A DNA stretch of 64,000 bases from Calothrix sp. NIES-3974 (GTDB lineage Bacteria; Cyanobacteriota; Cyanobacteriia; Cyanobacteriales; Nostocaceae): the NCBI RefSeq assembly GCF_002368395.1, contig NZ_AP018254.1, positions 1,984,001-2,048,000 on the forward strand. The letters run 5' to 3'. The notes below the pieces were generated by a model. The model had not been told where the DNA came from. It saw only the letters and a program-made list of their open reading frames with translations, and did not search any database. Made by a program: the position numbers and the translations under genes. The first letter of the stretch is position 1, and every line of letters starts with the position of its first letter. This document shows, piece by piece, positions 18,169-27,548 of this stretch.

Positions 18169-18395
18169 CGTACACAGCTTTGCAACAAGCTTGCTACGTG
18201 AGAGATTACTTCGCGATCGCACCCTACGACAAGCTACATAACGGTGACATTACTTTGTATAAGTCCGATAAAAGTAATTAAAAGTAATGTCCCATCAGCA
18301 AACGTTAAATTTTCCGTCAAAAGTGGGCATCATAATATTTGTAATCCACCAACCTCCATCATCAATGATGTGATGTGATTATTGAAAAAATAATT

Positions 18396-18523
18396 ACAGC
18401 AGTCCAAGTGGGATTTGTGAAATCTTAAATGTAGGGTTGTTTACGATTGACAGTTGACGATTAATAGTCACCAGTCATCAGTCAACGACACCCTATTTTT
18501 CACGACTTAAATCGGATTGCTGT
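18396..18523. repeat. 128-bp element with terminal inverted repeats
   Basis: The ends ACAGCAGTCC and GGATTGCTGT are inverted repeats (one mismatch over 10 bp). The interior has GGGATTTGTGAAATCTTA, TAGGGTTGTTTACG and CCAGTCATCAGTCAACG. A second copy lies at 32513-32632 and part of a third at 11945-12010. No target duplication is evident. Likely non-autonomous mobile DNA. Confidence 0.65.
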
Positions 18524-18599
18524 ATTCGGTTACTGTTAGTAATGCCAGGAGAAAATATTTATTTTCACTTTTATTTGAAAATACTCTTGAGATTATCCA

Positions 18600-19385
18600 A
18601 TGTTGATTTTATATCGTCAATTTCTTAGTGCATTTCTAGCATCTTTATTATGTGTTCTCGGAGTTATCACCCTCCAATTTCCCAGAATGCAAAAAATGAT
18701 TAACCGTAGTGCCAAAATCCCATTATCTGAATTGCAAAGAGAAGTATCCGCAGAAAAAATACGCCTCGAAATCCTCAAAAAAATTCCCGCCTTCGGTTAC
18801 GACAATATCTTCGCTAACGCTGTCTTTTTAAGCTTTCTTCAATACTTTGGTGACGACATCGCCCGTCAAAAAACAGGTTATCACCTCAGTCCCGAATACT
18901 TTGAAATAATTTTAAAACACGACCCCCGCTTCCGTTTAGCATACTTAAGCCTTTCCACCAGCACATCCATGTACGCAGCAATGCCAGAAAGGTCTGTACA
19001 AATCACCGAACGTGGTTTGCAACACCTAAGACCCTTTTTACCCAAACAATCCTACTATATTTGGAGATATAAAGGGATTGATGAATTATTATTTTTAGGA
19101 CAATCCCAAGCTGCCAAAAAATCATTTCAATCCGCCGCAGACTGGGCTAAACATTATACCGATACAGAAAGCCAAGCCATTGCCGCCATATCCCAATCCA
19201 CAGCCAACTTTTTAGCCAGTAACCCTAACAGTAAAACCGCTCAAATCTCCGCATGGGCAATGGTTTTACAAAACGGAGTTGATGAATCTACCCGTAAACG
19301 AGTAATCCAAGAAATAGAAAAATTAGGAGGGAGAGTAATTCAAACCGAACTGGGTGCAGAAGTTCGTTTTCCCCAACATGATTAA
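18600..19385 (+). CDS. Conserved cyanobacterial TPR-like membrane-anchored protein
   Basis: 261 aa. The N-terminus MLILYRQFLSAFLASLLCVL, GVITLQF is a membrane anchor or uncleaved signal, followed by a soluble helical domain with TPR-like segments (FRLAYLSLSTSTSMYAAMPE and QSQAAKKSFQSAADWAKHY). The C-terminal part ends in a small beta unit (GGRVIQTELGAEVRFP). I recognise it as a conserved cyanobacterial hypothetical but not by function. Helical repeats suggest protein-protein contacts at the outer face of the plasma membrane. No operon partner. Confidence 0.7.
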   Translation: MLILYRQFLSAFLASLLCVLGVITLQFPRMQKMINRSAKIPLSELQREVSAEKIRLEILKKIPAFGYDNIFANAVFLSFLQYFGDDIARQKTGYHLSPEYFEIILKHDPRFRLAYLSLSTSTSMYAAMPERSVQITERGLQHLRPFLPKQSYYIWRYKGIDELLFLGQSQAAKKSFQSAADWAKHYTDTESQAIAAISQSTANFLASNPNSKTAQISAWAMVLQNGVDESTRKRVIQEIEKLGGRVIQTELGAEVRFPQHD

Positions 19386-19422
19386 CTAATAAAATCTCTT
19401 TTTCTCAGCACTTAATAATTAG

Positions 19423-19640
19423 AGGAATTACGCACTCGTAACGAGAAATCAGGTGTTTGGGATTGCTTCCTTAGACCGCAATGACGGTGTTTACGTTGTC
19501 CCTACGTAAGTCCTGAATTATAGGAATTACGCACTTGTGATCAGAAATCAGGTATTTGAAATTGCTGCTTTGCAAGAAGCCACTGCGCCTCTAACTTACG
19601 ACCTAGAAGTGCAACGACGGTATTTACTTCCTAATTATTT
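19423..19640. repeat. Two tandem copies of a ~100-bp dispersed repeat
   Basis: Units start at 19423 and 19523 with GGAATTACGCACTYGT and share GAAATCAGGTRTTTG and GTGCAAYGACGGT-like ends. A third relative is at 54966-55080 (GAGAAATCAGATGTTTGG, CAATGACGGTGTTACG) and a fragment near 44746-44800. The second unit creates a short spurious frame at 19537-19722. Confidence 0.7.
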
Positions 19641-19756
19641 ATCAGTGCAGCTACTAAAATCCGCATCAACTGTTCTAAATCCTCGTAGTTATGTGATTTA
19701 TGTGAATTTTAGCTTATCATGATATTCAAAAGCCTGGGCGATAAGACTTTATTTCT

Positions 19757-20332
19757 ATGCACAACCCAAGTATTAATATTCCGACCGCATTTCAAGTCAC
19801 CCACAGCCAATTTCAGGAATTAGCCAGGGTTAATCGTGACATCCAGTTAGAAAGAAGTAAGGATGGGGAATTAATCATTATGCCACCCACAGGTAGCGAA
19901 ACTGGAAATAGAAATCTAGATATAGAAGGACAACTGTGGTTGTGGAATCGTCAACATAAACTGGGTAAGGCTTTTAATTCATCTACAGGATTTCATTTAC
20001 CAAATGGTGCAGATCGTTCTCCAGATGCTGCTTGGGTGAGATTGGAAACCTGGGAATCTTTAACTGTCGCAGAAAGAGAGGGTTTTGCTCCTATCTGTCC
20101 TGACTTTGTGGTAGAACTTCGTTCTATTTCCGATCAACTCAAACCATTGCAGGAAAAAATGCAGGAATATATCGAAAATGGGGCGCGGTTAGGATGGTTA
20201 ATTGATCGCAAAAACCGTCGAGTCGAAATCTATCGTCCAGGTCAGGATGTGGAAATTTTAAATCATCCCAATTCGTTATCAGGGGAAGATGTTTTACCTG
20301 GATTTATTCTGGATTTGCAAGATGTCTGGTGA
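19757..20332 (+). CDS. Uma2 family endonuclease-like protein
   Basis: 191 aa member of the DUF820/Uma2 family, a PD-(D/E)XK-fold group greatly expanded in cyanobacteria. Visible core residues are the Asp in RSPDAAWVRLE, Glu in CPDFVVELRS and the downstream LQEKMQEYIENGARLGWLID helix-strand unit that includes the usual catalytic lysine region. The family is often called restriction endonuclease-like, but its biological role is not established. It stands alone and is not part of a recognisable toxin or restriction cluster. Confidence 0.9.
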   Translation: MHNPSINIPTAFQVTHSQFQELARVNRDIQLERSKDGELIIMPPTGSETGNRNLDIEGQLWLWNRQHKLGKAFNSSTGFHLPNGADRSPDAAWVRLETWESLTVAEREGFAPICPDFVVELRSISDQLKPLQEKMQEYIENGARLGWLIDRKNRRVEIYRPGQDVEILNHPNSLSGEDVLPGFILDLQDVW

Positions 20333-20653
20333 TAACCTCAATTTACTAGTAACGTGCAAGATTTAAGAAGATGTTGGTCAAGTGTCAATGAAATACCTTA
20401 TCAACCACTTCTTGAAGACGGTTAATAGACTCAAACGGTTATTTGTCGTTATAACTGTACAGACGCGACATGTCGCATCTCTGGCGATTCCCTTCTCCCT
20501 GTAAGGACGACCTGACGGGTCCTCTCTACTCCGAAAAAACGAGCTTGTTAGGTATTAAAACCAACTTTTCAAACATCCTTCAAGTACTGTTATCAGTCAA
20601 CTGTCAATAAACCCAAAGGAAAATATATCAATCTGTGAAGTGTAATTCAATCC

Positions 20654-20717
20654 AAAACTTTAGAAAAAGGGTTGATTTATAATAGGGGCTTCTGTTAGTA
20701 TTAAAATATGGCTCAAA
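20654..20717 (-). ncRNA. Candidate Fur-controlled small RNA, copy A
   Basis: Proposed RNA of about 64 nt on the minus strand. TATAAT lies at 20729-20724 and a Fur-type box at 20741-20759 just upstream. Its core at 20662-20701 is 37/40 identical to the core of copy B (27500-27539) and contains ACTAACAGAA, a C-rich loop and TATAAATCAACCC. The AGAA and TTCT segments can close a short stem. The opposite strand also has TTGATT-18 bp-TAGTAT inside the same core, so transcription direction is not proven. The resemblance to IsaR1-type iron-stress RNAs is conceptual, not a sequence match I can show. Confidence 0.35.
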
Positions 20718-20740
20718 GGGGTTATTATAACCTACTGCGT

Positions 20741-20759
20741 GAGAATGATAATCACCTAA
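20741..20759. promoter_or_regulatory. Fur-type iron box, copy A
   Basis: GAGAATGATAATCACCTAA matches 13 of 19 positions of the classical iron box GATAATGATAATCATTATC, including the whole AATGATAATCA centre. It occupies the -35 region of the proposed minus-strand promoter. The same site is conserved in copy B. Confidence 0.5.
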
Positions 20760-20943
20760 AAATCTATAAACGGCTCACCGTAAGCTTTTGAGATGAAAAT
20801 GTTTATGCTTTCACCTACTCCTTAGAGAATATTCTGGGATGAGGGATTAACATTTTTTGAGGTTTCCGAGGGAATGTGTATATCAAATAACGTGAACTAC
20901 CCACACTGATCTGACAGTACAGTGTGGTCTTTTCGCCTGGCGG

Positions 20944-23799
20944 CTAAAACCGATAATTCGACGAGTTTGGGTGGCTCCTGGAGAGCAACCCATCGCGAAC
21001 GATTTTTTTGCGGATTTCATCGGCGATTAAAATCAAGGGTGGACACAGAAGTAAACCGAGCCAATGGGATGGTTGTAGGGGTGCGGTGGCAAAGATTTTT
21101 TCTAGGGTGGGGGAATAGATAATCGCCAAAATTAATGCCCATTCTACGGCAATTCCTAACCAAATTAGACGATTACTGAAGAAACCTAATTTGAAAATTG
21201 AAATGCGTTCGGAACGACAGGCAAACACATTTCCATCCTGACAAGCGACAATCGCTGCTAAAGTCATTGTGGTGGCTTGACGGTAAATTGCCATGATTGT
21301 TGGACTTGCTGTATGGGAATGGATGCTAGGAGCGATCGCTTGGAGTTGGCTTATTCCGTAACCATTTTCCCACCAAACTAGGAAAAATCCTGTCATTCCC
21401 ACTAGTCCTTCCAGTAAGCCGAGGAAGCAGTAGGCACGCAACATCAAGGGTAAATCCAGTAGTTTTTGGGATTTTTGACGTGGTGGTTGGGTCATGGAAC
21501 CTCTTTCCGGACGTTCTGCACCCAGAGCGAGAGCTGGTAACATATCCGTACCGAGGTCAATGGCTAATATTTGCAGAATAATTAAAGCTGGTGGTATTTT
21601 TAACAGTACCATTGCCAAGAATGGTAAAAATTCTGCCATATTGGAGGCCAGAATATAGGTAATGAATTTACGGATATTTTGATAAACCGCTCGACCTTGT
21701 TCAATGGCGGTGACGATGGTGGCAAAATTATCATCAACTAACACAATATCCGCAGCTTCACGGGCAACATCTGTACCATTCATACCCATTGCAATACCGA
21801 TATTGGCGGCTCGTAGGGCTGGTGCATCATTGACCCCATCTCCAGTGACAGCGACCACATGACCGAGATTTTTATAGGCTTGCACGAGGCGTAATTTTTG
21901 TTCCGGCATCACCCTGGCGAATACCAGTCCATGTTTTTGTTTATGTAATATTTGTCGCAATTGGGCATCGGAAAGGTGATTTAACTGTTCTCCGGTAATT
22001 ACCCTGGGTTTACCATCGATTAAACCAATTTTACCAGCGATCGCGGCGGCGGTAAGTCCGTAGTCACCAGTAATCATTGTGACTTGAATTCCGGCATGAT
22101 GACAAAGGGCGATCGCGTCTGCAACTTCGGGACGGGGGGGATCGATCATCGCCACTAGTCCAATGAAGGTCAAATCATTTTCTAGAGACGCGATATATCG
22201 CGTCTGTACTTGATTTTGGTTGCTGGTGGCTAATTCTGCACCTCCCTGACGGGTGGCGATCGCTAATACTCGGTATCCTTGAGCTGCAAGTTGATCATTG
22301 GCAATTTGGATTTGATGGCGTTGTTCTGCGGTCAATTCCTGTTGTTGTTGTTGGGATAAAATAAATTGGCAGTGTTCGAGAACGTCTAAAGGAGCGCCTT
22401 TGGTAAATATCCAAAATTGATGGTGAACACTTTCTAAAAACCCGGAATTATCTGCCACTACAACTGTCATCATTCGACGATGGGAGTCGAAGGGAATTTC
22501 CTGGTGATGGGGAAGTTTTTGCTGTAATTCTTCTAAGTTAAATCCAGCTTTAATTGCGGCTACTAGTAAAGCAGCTTCTGTTGGGTCTCCTAATTCTTGC
22601 CATTGCTGAGAACTGGAATTATAAATTAATTTGGCATTGCTGCAAAGGGCTGCACCAGCTAATAGTAATTTTACCGGTTTTTCCTGTTCTAATTTAGAAA
22701 TTTTTAATTCTCCAATTGGTTCATAACCAATACCTGTAATATCAATTTCGCCATCAGGAAGCCAAACCTGGCGAACGGTCATTTCATTTTTAGTTAAAGT
22801 TCCTGTTTTATCAGTACAAATAATGGTCGTGGCACTCAAGGTTTCTACAGCCGAAAGCCGACGCACTAGGGCATTTTGATGTGCCATTCGTTTCACGCCA
22901 ATCGCTAATGCCAAACTGACCGTTGGTAATAAACCTTCGGGAACAAAGGCGACAATAATACCAATCGCAAAAATAAAACTTTCCTTTAACTCCATCCCTA
23001 CCAATAAATTGGTTAGGAAAAACACAATTACTCCCATACAAATGGCAACGAGAGTAATAATATGAACCACATGGGTAATCTGTACCTCTAGGGTACTTGT
23101 TTCTCGTTTGATATTTGTTGTCAGGTGAGCGACTTGACCAAATTCAGTATGACTTCCAGTGGCATAAACCACCGCTAATCCCCGTCCTGATGACACCGTT
23201 GAACCAGCAAATACCAGATTTCCAGCCTCCGTCGGACGCATGTTTTCCACCGCGATCGCCTGACTATGACGGGGGACAGGGAGAGATTCTCCCGTCAAAA
23301 TAGAAACATCGACATAAAGGGATTGACTATTAATTAATCGTCCGTCAGCAGAGATTTTATCACCCTCTTCTAATTGGATAACATCGCCGATAACAAGCTC
23401 CCGTGCTGGTATTTGGCAAAGTTGTCCATCACGATAAACTTTTACCTGTGTAGGCAATACTTTTGTTAAGGCGGTTAGGGCTTTTTCGGCTTGAAATTCC
23501 TGCCAAAAACTAAAAATGGCATTAATCCAGATGACAGCCCAAATTGCCCAACCTAATTCCGGAGTATGGGAAACAAAAGCCAAAATCCCCGCTACCCACA
23601 ACAGCAATGCCATAAAGTGAGTTAGTTGATCAATAAAGCGCAAAATTAATGGACGGGTTTCGCTGCGAGGAAGTTCATTATAACCGGATTGTTGAAGGCG
23701 AAAATTTGCTTCTGCGCTGCTTAGACCCAATGATGTTGTCATCAGTTGTTGATAAACTTCTTCCGGGGTAAGCTTCCAAATTGGATGATGGGAATTCAT
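20944..23799 (-). CDS. P-type cation-transporting ATPase (P2 class)
   Basis: 951 aa integral membrane pump. It has an N-terminal cation ATPase domain (WKLTPEEVYQQLMTTSLGLS), the actuator loop with SILTGESLPV, phosphorylation motif CTDKTGTLTKNEMT with Asp330, and hinge TGDGVNDAPALRAANIGIAM. The membrane helices end in an IADEIRKKIVRD tail of the cation_ATPase_C type. Helix 4 reads FVPEGLLPTVSLALAIGVKR; PEGLL resembles Na/K-type pumps more than the PEGLP of PacL-like Ca pumps, so Na+, K+ or Ca2+ are all possible substrates. The frame stays open to 23997, but ATG 23799 starts homologous sequence and the upstream part is repeat DNA. A 20-bp palindrome is embedded at 22186-22205. Confidence 0.93.
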   Translation of the reverse strand: MNSHHPIWKLTPEEVYQQLMTTSLGLSSAEANFRLQQSGYNELPRSETRPLILRFIDQLTHFMALLLWVAGILAFVSHTPELGWAIWAVIWINAIFSFWQEFQAEKALTALTKVLPTQVKVYRDGQLCQIPARELVIGDVIQLEEGDKISADGRLINSQSLYVDVSILTGESLPVPRHSQAIAVENMRPTEAGNLVFAGSTVSSGRGLAVVYATGSHTEFGQVAHLTTNIKRETSTLEVQITHVVHIITLVAICMGVIVFFLTNLLVGMELKESFIFAIGIIVAFVPEGLLPTVSLALAIGVKRMAHQNALVRRLSAVETLSATTIICTDKTGTLTKNEMTVRQVWLPDGEIDITGIGYEPIGELKISKLEQEKPVKLLLAGAALCSNAKLIYNSSSQQWQELGDPTEAALLVAAIKAGFNLEELQQKLPHHQEIPFDSHRRMMTVVVADNSGFLESVHHQFWIFTKGAPLDVLEHCQFILSQQQQQELTAEQRHQIQIANDQLAAQGYRVLAIATRQGGAELATSNQNQVQTRYIASLENDLTFIGLVAMIDPPRPEVADAIALCHHAGIQVTMITGDYGLTAAAIAGKIGLIDGKPRVITGEQLNHLSDAQLRQILHKQKHGLVFARVMPEQKLRLVQAYKNLGHVVAVTGDGVNDAPALRAANIGIAMGMNGTDVAREAADIVLVDDNFATIVTAIEQGRAVYQNIRKFITYILASNMAEFLPFLAMVLLKIPPALIILQILAIDLGTDMLPALALGAERPERGSMTQPPRQKSQKLLDLPLMLRAYCFLGLLEGLVGMTGFFLVWWENGYGISQLQAIAPSIHSHTASPTIMAIYRQATTMTLAAIVACQDGNVFACRSERISIFKLGFFSNRLIWLGIAVEWALILAIIYSPTLEKIFATAPLQPSHWLGLLLCPPLILIADEIRKKIVRDGLLSRSHPNSSNYRF
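22186..22205. repeat. Palindromic element inside the P-type ATPase gene
   Basis: AGACGCGATATATCGCGTCT is a perfect 20-bp palindrome and is identical to the one at 23880-23899 upstream of the same gene. It lies in frame and encodes part of QTRYIASLE in the nucleotide-binding domain, just before NDLTFIGLVAMIDPPRPE. Confidence 0.85.
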
Positions 23800-23847
23800 G
23801 GTATTACCCTGATTAAAGAATACAGAATAAGTTGAGATTAGGGAGTA

Positions 23848-23903
23848 GAGACGACCCATCGGGTCGTCTGTACAGTGAGAGACGCGATATATCGCGTCTG
23901 TAC
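23848..23903. repeat. Two adjacent palindromes of the GTAC-AGACG family
   Basis: ACGACCCATCGGGTCGT (23851-23867) is followed by AGACGCGATATATCGCGTCT (23880-23899) and TGTACG. Both have the flanking arms GTAGAG or CTGTAC seen in other family members. They lie in the leader of the P-type ATPase gene and could fold in its mRNA. Confidence 0.8.
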
Positions 23904-24485
23904 GCCAAATGATTGGTTGCGTTGCGGTTTTATGTTTAATTGCACCTACCTGAATTGAAAGGGTGCAGGGAGTGGGGGAAAAGTCACTTTCGTACATCCT
24001 GGTGTACGCAGTTCATGATGACTACTTACAGGATACAGATTACAGGATACAGGAGATAGAAGACAGAACGTAGAATATGTGACACTTTGAAATATATCGG
24101 ATACATACTCGACTTGTTCATCAACTAAGCTTTTTGTTTAGATGCTTAAAATCATTCATAATTGATCGTGCAGGAGTGTGGAGGAGCAACACTTACATAA
24201 TTCGTAGTAAAAGACATTTTGTTCTCCAGTTACTAAATAAACACCCCAAATCCACCTATAGACAAAGGCGAATTAAACTCTAAAATTTCGTAGGCGCAAG
24301 ACTTACCCAACGGCTATTAATAATTGCGTAGAATTACGTAGCTTGCTTCCCCCATAGCGGCTATTACGGACGCGAAGCGTTGCCGCAGGCCATTACGAAT
24401 TACGAATTAGCAAACTTCTTCACAAGTTCCTCAAAATCTCGATCTATAACTAGACATGGAAACTCAAGATTGAGGGGAATCAATC
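23904..24485. other. Repeat-rich gap upstream of pflB
   Basis: Contains the GAATTGAAAGGGTGCAGGGA piece related to 14060, a run of ACAGGATACAGATTACAGG sequence at 24027-24055, and a compound repeat at 24340-24410 with GCGAAGCGTTGCCGCAGGCC followed by ATTACGAATTACGAATTA (also seen reversed at 61340-61400). No FNR-type TTGAT-N4-ATCAA site was seen ahead of pflB. Confidence 0.5.
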
Positions 24486-26714
24486 GTGTTACCGCAATGG
24501 CATGGCTTTCAAGCTGGTAAATGGATGAAAGAAATTAATCTGCGCGATTTCATCCAGAAAAATTACAGCCCCTACACTGGTGATGAATCTTTCCTCACTC
24601 CCGCAAGCGATCGCACAAAAATTCTCTGGGATAAAGTCAAGGATTTAATGGCAATTGAGCGGGAGCAGGGGATTTTAGATGCGGATACGGAAGTTGTTTC
24701 TAGTATTACTTCCCACCATCCTGGCTATATTGAGCGGGATTTGGAACAAATTGTCGGTTTGCAAACGGATAAACCTCTCAAACGAGCAATAATGCCTTTT
24801 GGTGGTATCCGCATTGTGCAAAATTCTCTTAAGGCTTACGGTTACGAACTAGATCCCCGCACCGCAGAGATATTTACCAAGTACCGCAAAACCCACAATG
24901 ATGGGGTGTTTGATGCATATACGCGGGAAATGCGTTTGTGTCGTCACTATGGTATTATTACCGGACTACCTGATGCCTACGGTCGGGGAAGAATCATTGG
25001 TGATTATCGTCGGGTAGCTTTATATGGTGTCGATGCTCTGGTGGAAGATAAAAAAGCTCAGTTGGAGTCTTTGGAGTTAGATACCATCGATGAAGATGTG
25101 ATTCGTCTGCGGGAGGAAATTTCGGAGCAAATTCGCGCTTTGTTTGAATTGAAGGAAATGGCTGCTAGCTACGGTTTTGATGTGAGCAAACCTGCGGCAA
25201 ATGCTCAAGAAGCTGTGCAATGGGTTTATTTTGGCTACTTAGGAGCAGTCAAGGAACAAAACGGTGCAGCGATGTCCCTGGGACGGGTCTCCACTTTCCT
25301 GGATATTTATCTGGAGCGAGATTTACAAGCTGGAAAAATCACTGAAGCGCAAGCACAGGAATTAATCGACCATTTTGTGATGAAGTTGCGCATGGTGAGA
25401 TTTTTGCGAACTCCTGACTACAATGAATTATTCTCTGGTGATCCCACCTGGGTGACGGAGTGTGTCGGAGGAATGGGGGAAGATGGTAGACCATTGGTGA
25501 CTAAAACCAGTTTTCGCATTCTTCATACCCTATTTAACCTTGGCCCTGCACCGGAACCAAATTTAACCGTGTTGTGGTCAGAACGTTTACCAGATAACTT
25601 CAAACGCTACTGTGGCAAAGTCTCAATTCAGACTAGTTCCATTCAGTACGAAAATGACGATTTGATGCGTCCCTACTGGGGAGATGACTATGCGATCGCT
25701 TGTTGTGTTTCGGCAATGCGGATTGGTAAGCAAATGCAGTTTTTCGGTGCAAGGGTGAACCTGGCTAAATGTTTACTCTATGCCATCAATGGTGGTCGGG
25801 ATGAAAAATCCGGAGAACAGGTAGGACCAGAAATTTCCCCCATTACCTCTGAATATCTGGATTACCAAGAAGTTTGGCATAAATTTGAGTTGATGATGGC
25901 TTGGTTAGCCAAAGCCTATATTAACACCCTGAATGTCATCCACTACATGCATGATAAATACTGCTATGAACGCTTAGAAATGGCATTGCATGACCGGGAT
26001 ATCCTGCGAACAATGGCTTGTGGTATTGCAGGATTATCGGTGGTTGCAGACGCTTTATCCGCAATTAAATATGCCAAAGTTAAAGTTATCCGTGACGAAA
26101 CTGGACTTGCAACCGATTACCAAATTGAAGGAGATTTTCCCAAATACGGTAATAACGATGAGCGAGTGGATGAAATTGCCGTACATTTAGTCACCCGCTT
26201 CATGAAGGAACTACGTAAACATCAAACCTACCGTAATGCCATCCCCACCCAATCGGTATTAACAATTACATCTAATGTCGTCTACGGTAAAAAAACAGGC
26301 AATACCCCCGACGGGAGAAAAGCCGGTGAACCCTTTGCTCCAGGAGCTAACCCCATGCACGGACGCGATACTAAAGGCGCGATCGCATCCCTGGAATCGG
26401 TAGCAAAATTACCCTACGACTACGCACAGGATGGTATTTCTAATACTTTTTCTATCATTCCGAAAGCTTTAGGGAAACAGGAATCAGATCAAATCCATAA
26501 TCTCGTGGGAATGTTAGATGGTTACTTCCACAACGGAGGACACCATATCAACGTCAACGTCTTGAATCGGGAAACTTTGATGGATGCAATGGAGCATCCG
26601 GAATTATATCCCCAATTAACAATTCGCGTTTCTGGTTACGCTGTTAATTTTATTAAGTTAACTAGGGAACAGCAGCTTGATGTAATTAAGCGGACTTTCC
26701 ACGACAGATTCTAG
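24486..26714 (+). CDS. pflB: Pyruvate formate-lyase (formate acetyltransferase)
   Basis: 742 aa glycyl-radical enzyme that converts pyruvate and CoA to acetyl-CoA and formate without oxygen. The catalytic cysteine pair is Cys406-Cys407 in AIACCVSAM and the radical glycine is Gly717 in [11 protein letters not shown]. Alignment from memory with E. coli PflB is close throughout ([39 protein letters not shown]). GTG 24486 is the start, matching WEGF-like residues of E. coli; an ATG at codon 14 would be too short. The protein needs an activating radical-SAM enzyme (PflA), and none is adjacent or elsewhere in this window. PFL is uncommon in cyanobacteria, so acquisition by transfer is plausible. 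Expected role: dark fermentation. Confidence 0.97.
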   Translation: MLPQWHGFQAGKWMKEINLRDFIQKNYSPYTGDESFLTPASDRTKILWDKVKDLMAIEREQGILDADTEVVSSITSHHPGYIERDLEQIVGLQTDKPLKRAIMPFGGIRIVQNSLKAYGYELDPRTAEIFTKYRKTHNDGVFDAYTREMRLCRHYGIITGLPDAYGRGRIIGDYRRVALYGVDALVEDKKAQLESLELDTIDEDVIRLREEISEQIRALFELKEMAASYGFDVSKPAANAQEAVQWVYFGYLGAVKEQNGAAMSLGRVSTFLDIYLERDLQAGKITEAQAQELIDHFVMKLRMVRFLRTPDYNELFSGDPTWVTECVGGMGEDGRPLVTKTSFRILHTLFNLGPAPEPNLTVLWSERLPDNFKRYCGKVSIQTSSIQYENDDLMRPYWGDDYAIACCVSAMRIGKQMQFFGARVNLAKCLLYAINGGRDEKSGEQVGPEISPITSEYLDYQEVWHKFELMMAWLAKAYINTLNVIHYMHDKYCYERLEMALHDRDILRTMACGIAGLSVVADALSAIKYAKVKVIRDETGLATDYQIEGDFPKYGNNDERVDEIAVHLVTRFMKELRKHQTYRNAIPTQSVLTITSNVVYGKKTGNTPDGRKAGEPFAPGANPMHGRDTKGAIASLESVAKLPYDYAQDGISNTFSIIPKALGKQESDQIHNLVGMLDGYFHNGGHHINVNVLNRETLMDAMEHPELYPQLTIRVSGYAVNFIKLTREQQLDVIKRTFHDRF

Positions 26715-26737
26715 AACTCACTGGTGATAACACCCTT

Positions 26738-26815
26738 GTAGAGACGCGTTAGCCTTCGCGTAGCGTGTCGCGAAAGCGACTCAGCTCCTCTGAAAGAGGC
26801 TATTTCGCGTCTCTA
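26738..26815. repeat. Long imperfect palindrome after pflB
   Basis: GTAGAGACGCG (26738-26748) pairs with CGCGTCTCTA (26806-26815); inside are CTTCGCGTAGCG, TGTCGCGAAAGCGACTCAGC and CTCCTCTGAAAGAGG, which form sub-hairpins. It starts 24 bp after the pflB stop and could stabilise or terminate its transcript. Confidence 0.65.
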
Positions 26816-27441
26816 ATATCGATTATCTTGTGCTTTGCAATAAATAAAACTAGAATAATCAACGGTTACAGCCTCTGATATGTAGCAAGCATTGGCGTAA
26901 ACGATATTAAGCATCTGCATATCTTTCTGAGCAATTTACCTGAACCAGCGATCGCAGGATGAAAAATGTAAAACCTTGTAAACCTTTCCTGGAGGGGTGA
27001 CAATCTAGCTTGAAATGTTTATGCAGCAAGGATTATAGAATAGCGTTCGCCCTAACTATAAAACTAAATTCAGAGCCAAGTTCAACGGAAAAATAAGGCT
27101 TTTGCCTAAAGCTTATTAATAATAGAATCAATAAAGCCGGAAAATGTAGTTTATCTTTTGATGGCAAACTGGCTTAAAACTATTGCTGTATCATAGTTTC
27201 AGAAGTTTTCGTTACCCCCCAGAAACCTTTCACTTCAATGGCGATACTCCACAGGAGTCGCTACTCGATCGCGGTTGGGAAAAAATGAGTCTTTTGAGTT
27301 GGTATAACGGGTGTTCAGGGTTTCCTTGCCAAAACCAACAAAAAAAATGTTAATCCCTCATACCCGAAAATCATCCAAAACCTGGTTGTCACCTATAGCC
27401 ATTCTTGGCTTAAATACTTACAGTGAAAGACTTTTATGGCT

Positions 27442-27460
27442 TGCAATGATTATCATTCTC
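27442..27460. promoter_or_regulatory. Fur-type iron box, copy B
   Basis: TGCAATGATTATCATTCTC contains the perfect 6-1-6 inverted repeat AATGAT-T-ATCATT and matches 15 of 19 positions of the iron box in reverse orientation. It lies 11 bp ahead of TATAAA (27472-27477). It is the counterpart of the 20741-20759 site in a second copy of the same element. Confidence 0.6.
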
Positions 27461-27483
27461 GGCAATTAGGGTATAAAAGCCCC

Positions 27484-27548
27484 TTGAAGCCACAACTTCA
27501 TACTAACAGAAACCCCCATTATAAATCAACCCCTTTTCTGAACTTTTT
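27484..27548 (+). ncRNA. Candidate Fur-controlled small RNA, copy B
   Basis: Proposed RNA of about 65 nt starting a few bases after TATAAA. It would fold as a small GAAG...CTTC hairpin (27486-27499) and a second stem CAGAAA (27507-27512) with TTTCTG (27535-27540) around a C-rich loop, ending in a T5 run (27544-27548). The core is shared with copy A, and a distal motif TGTTAATCCCTCAT is kept 110 bp upstream of the -10 in both copies. Transcription and direction are inferred only from these conserved features. Confidence 0.4.

Noticed and set aside
23800-23997. 66-codon N-terminal extension of the P-type ATPase
   Set aside because: This segment is made of palindromic repeats and lacks homology; the conserved protein begins at 23799.
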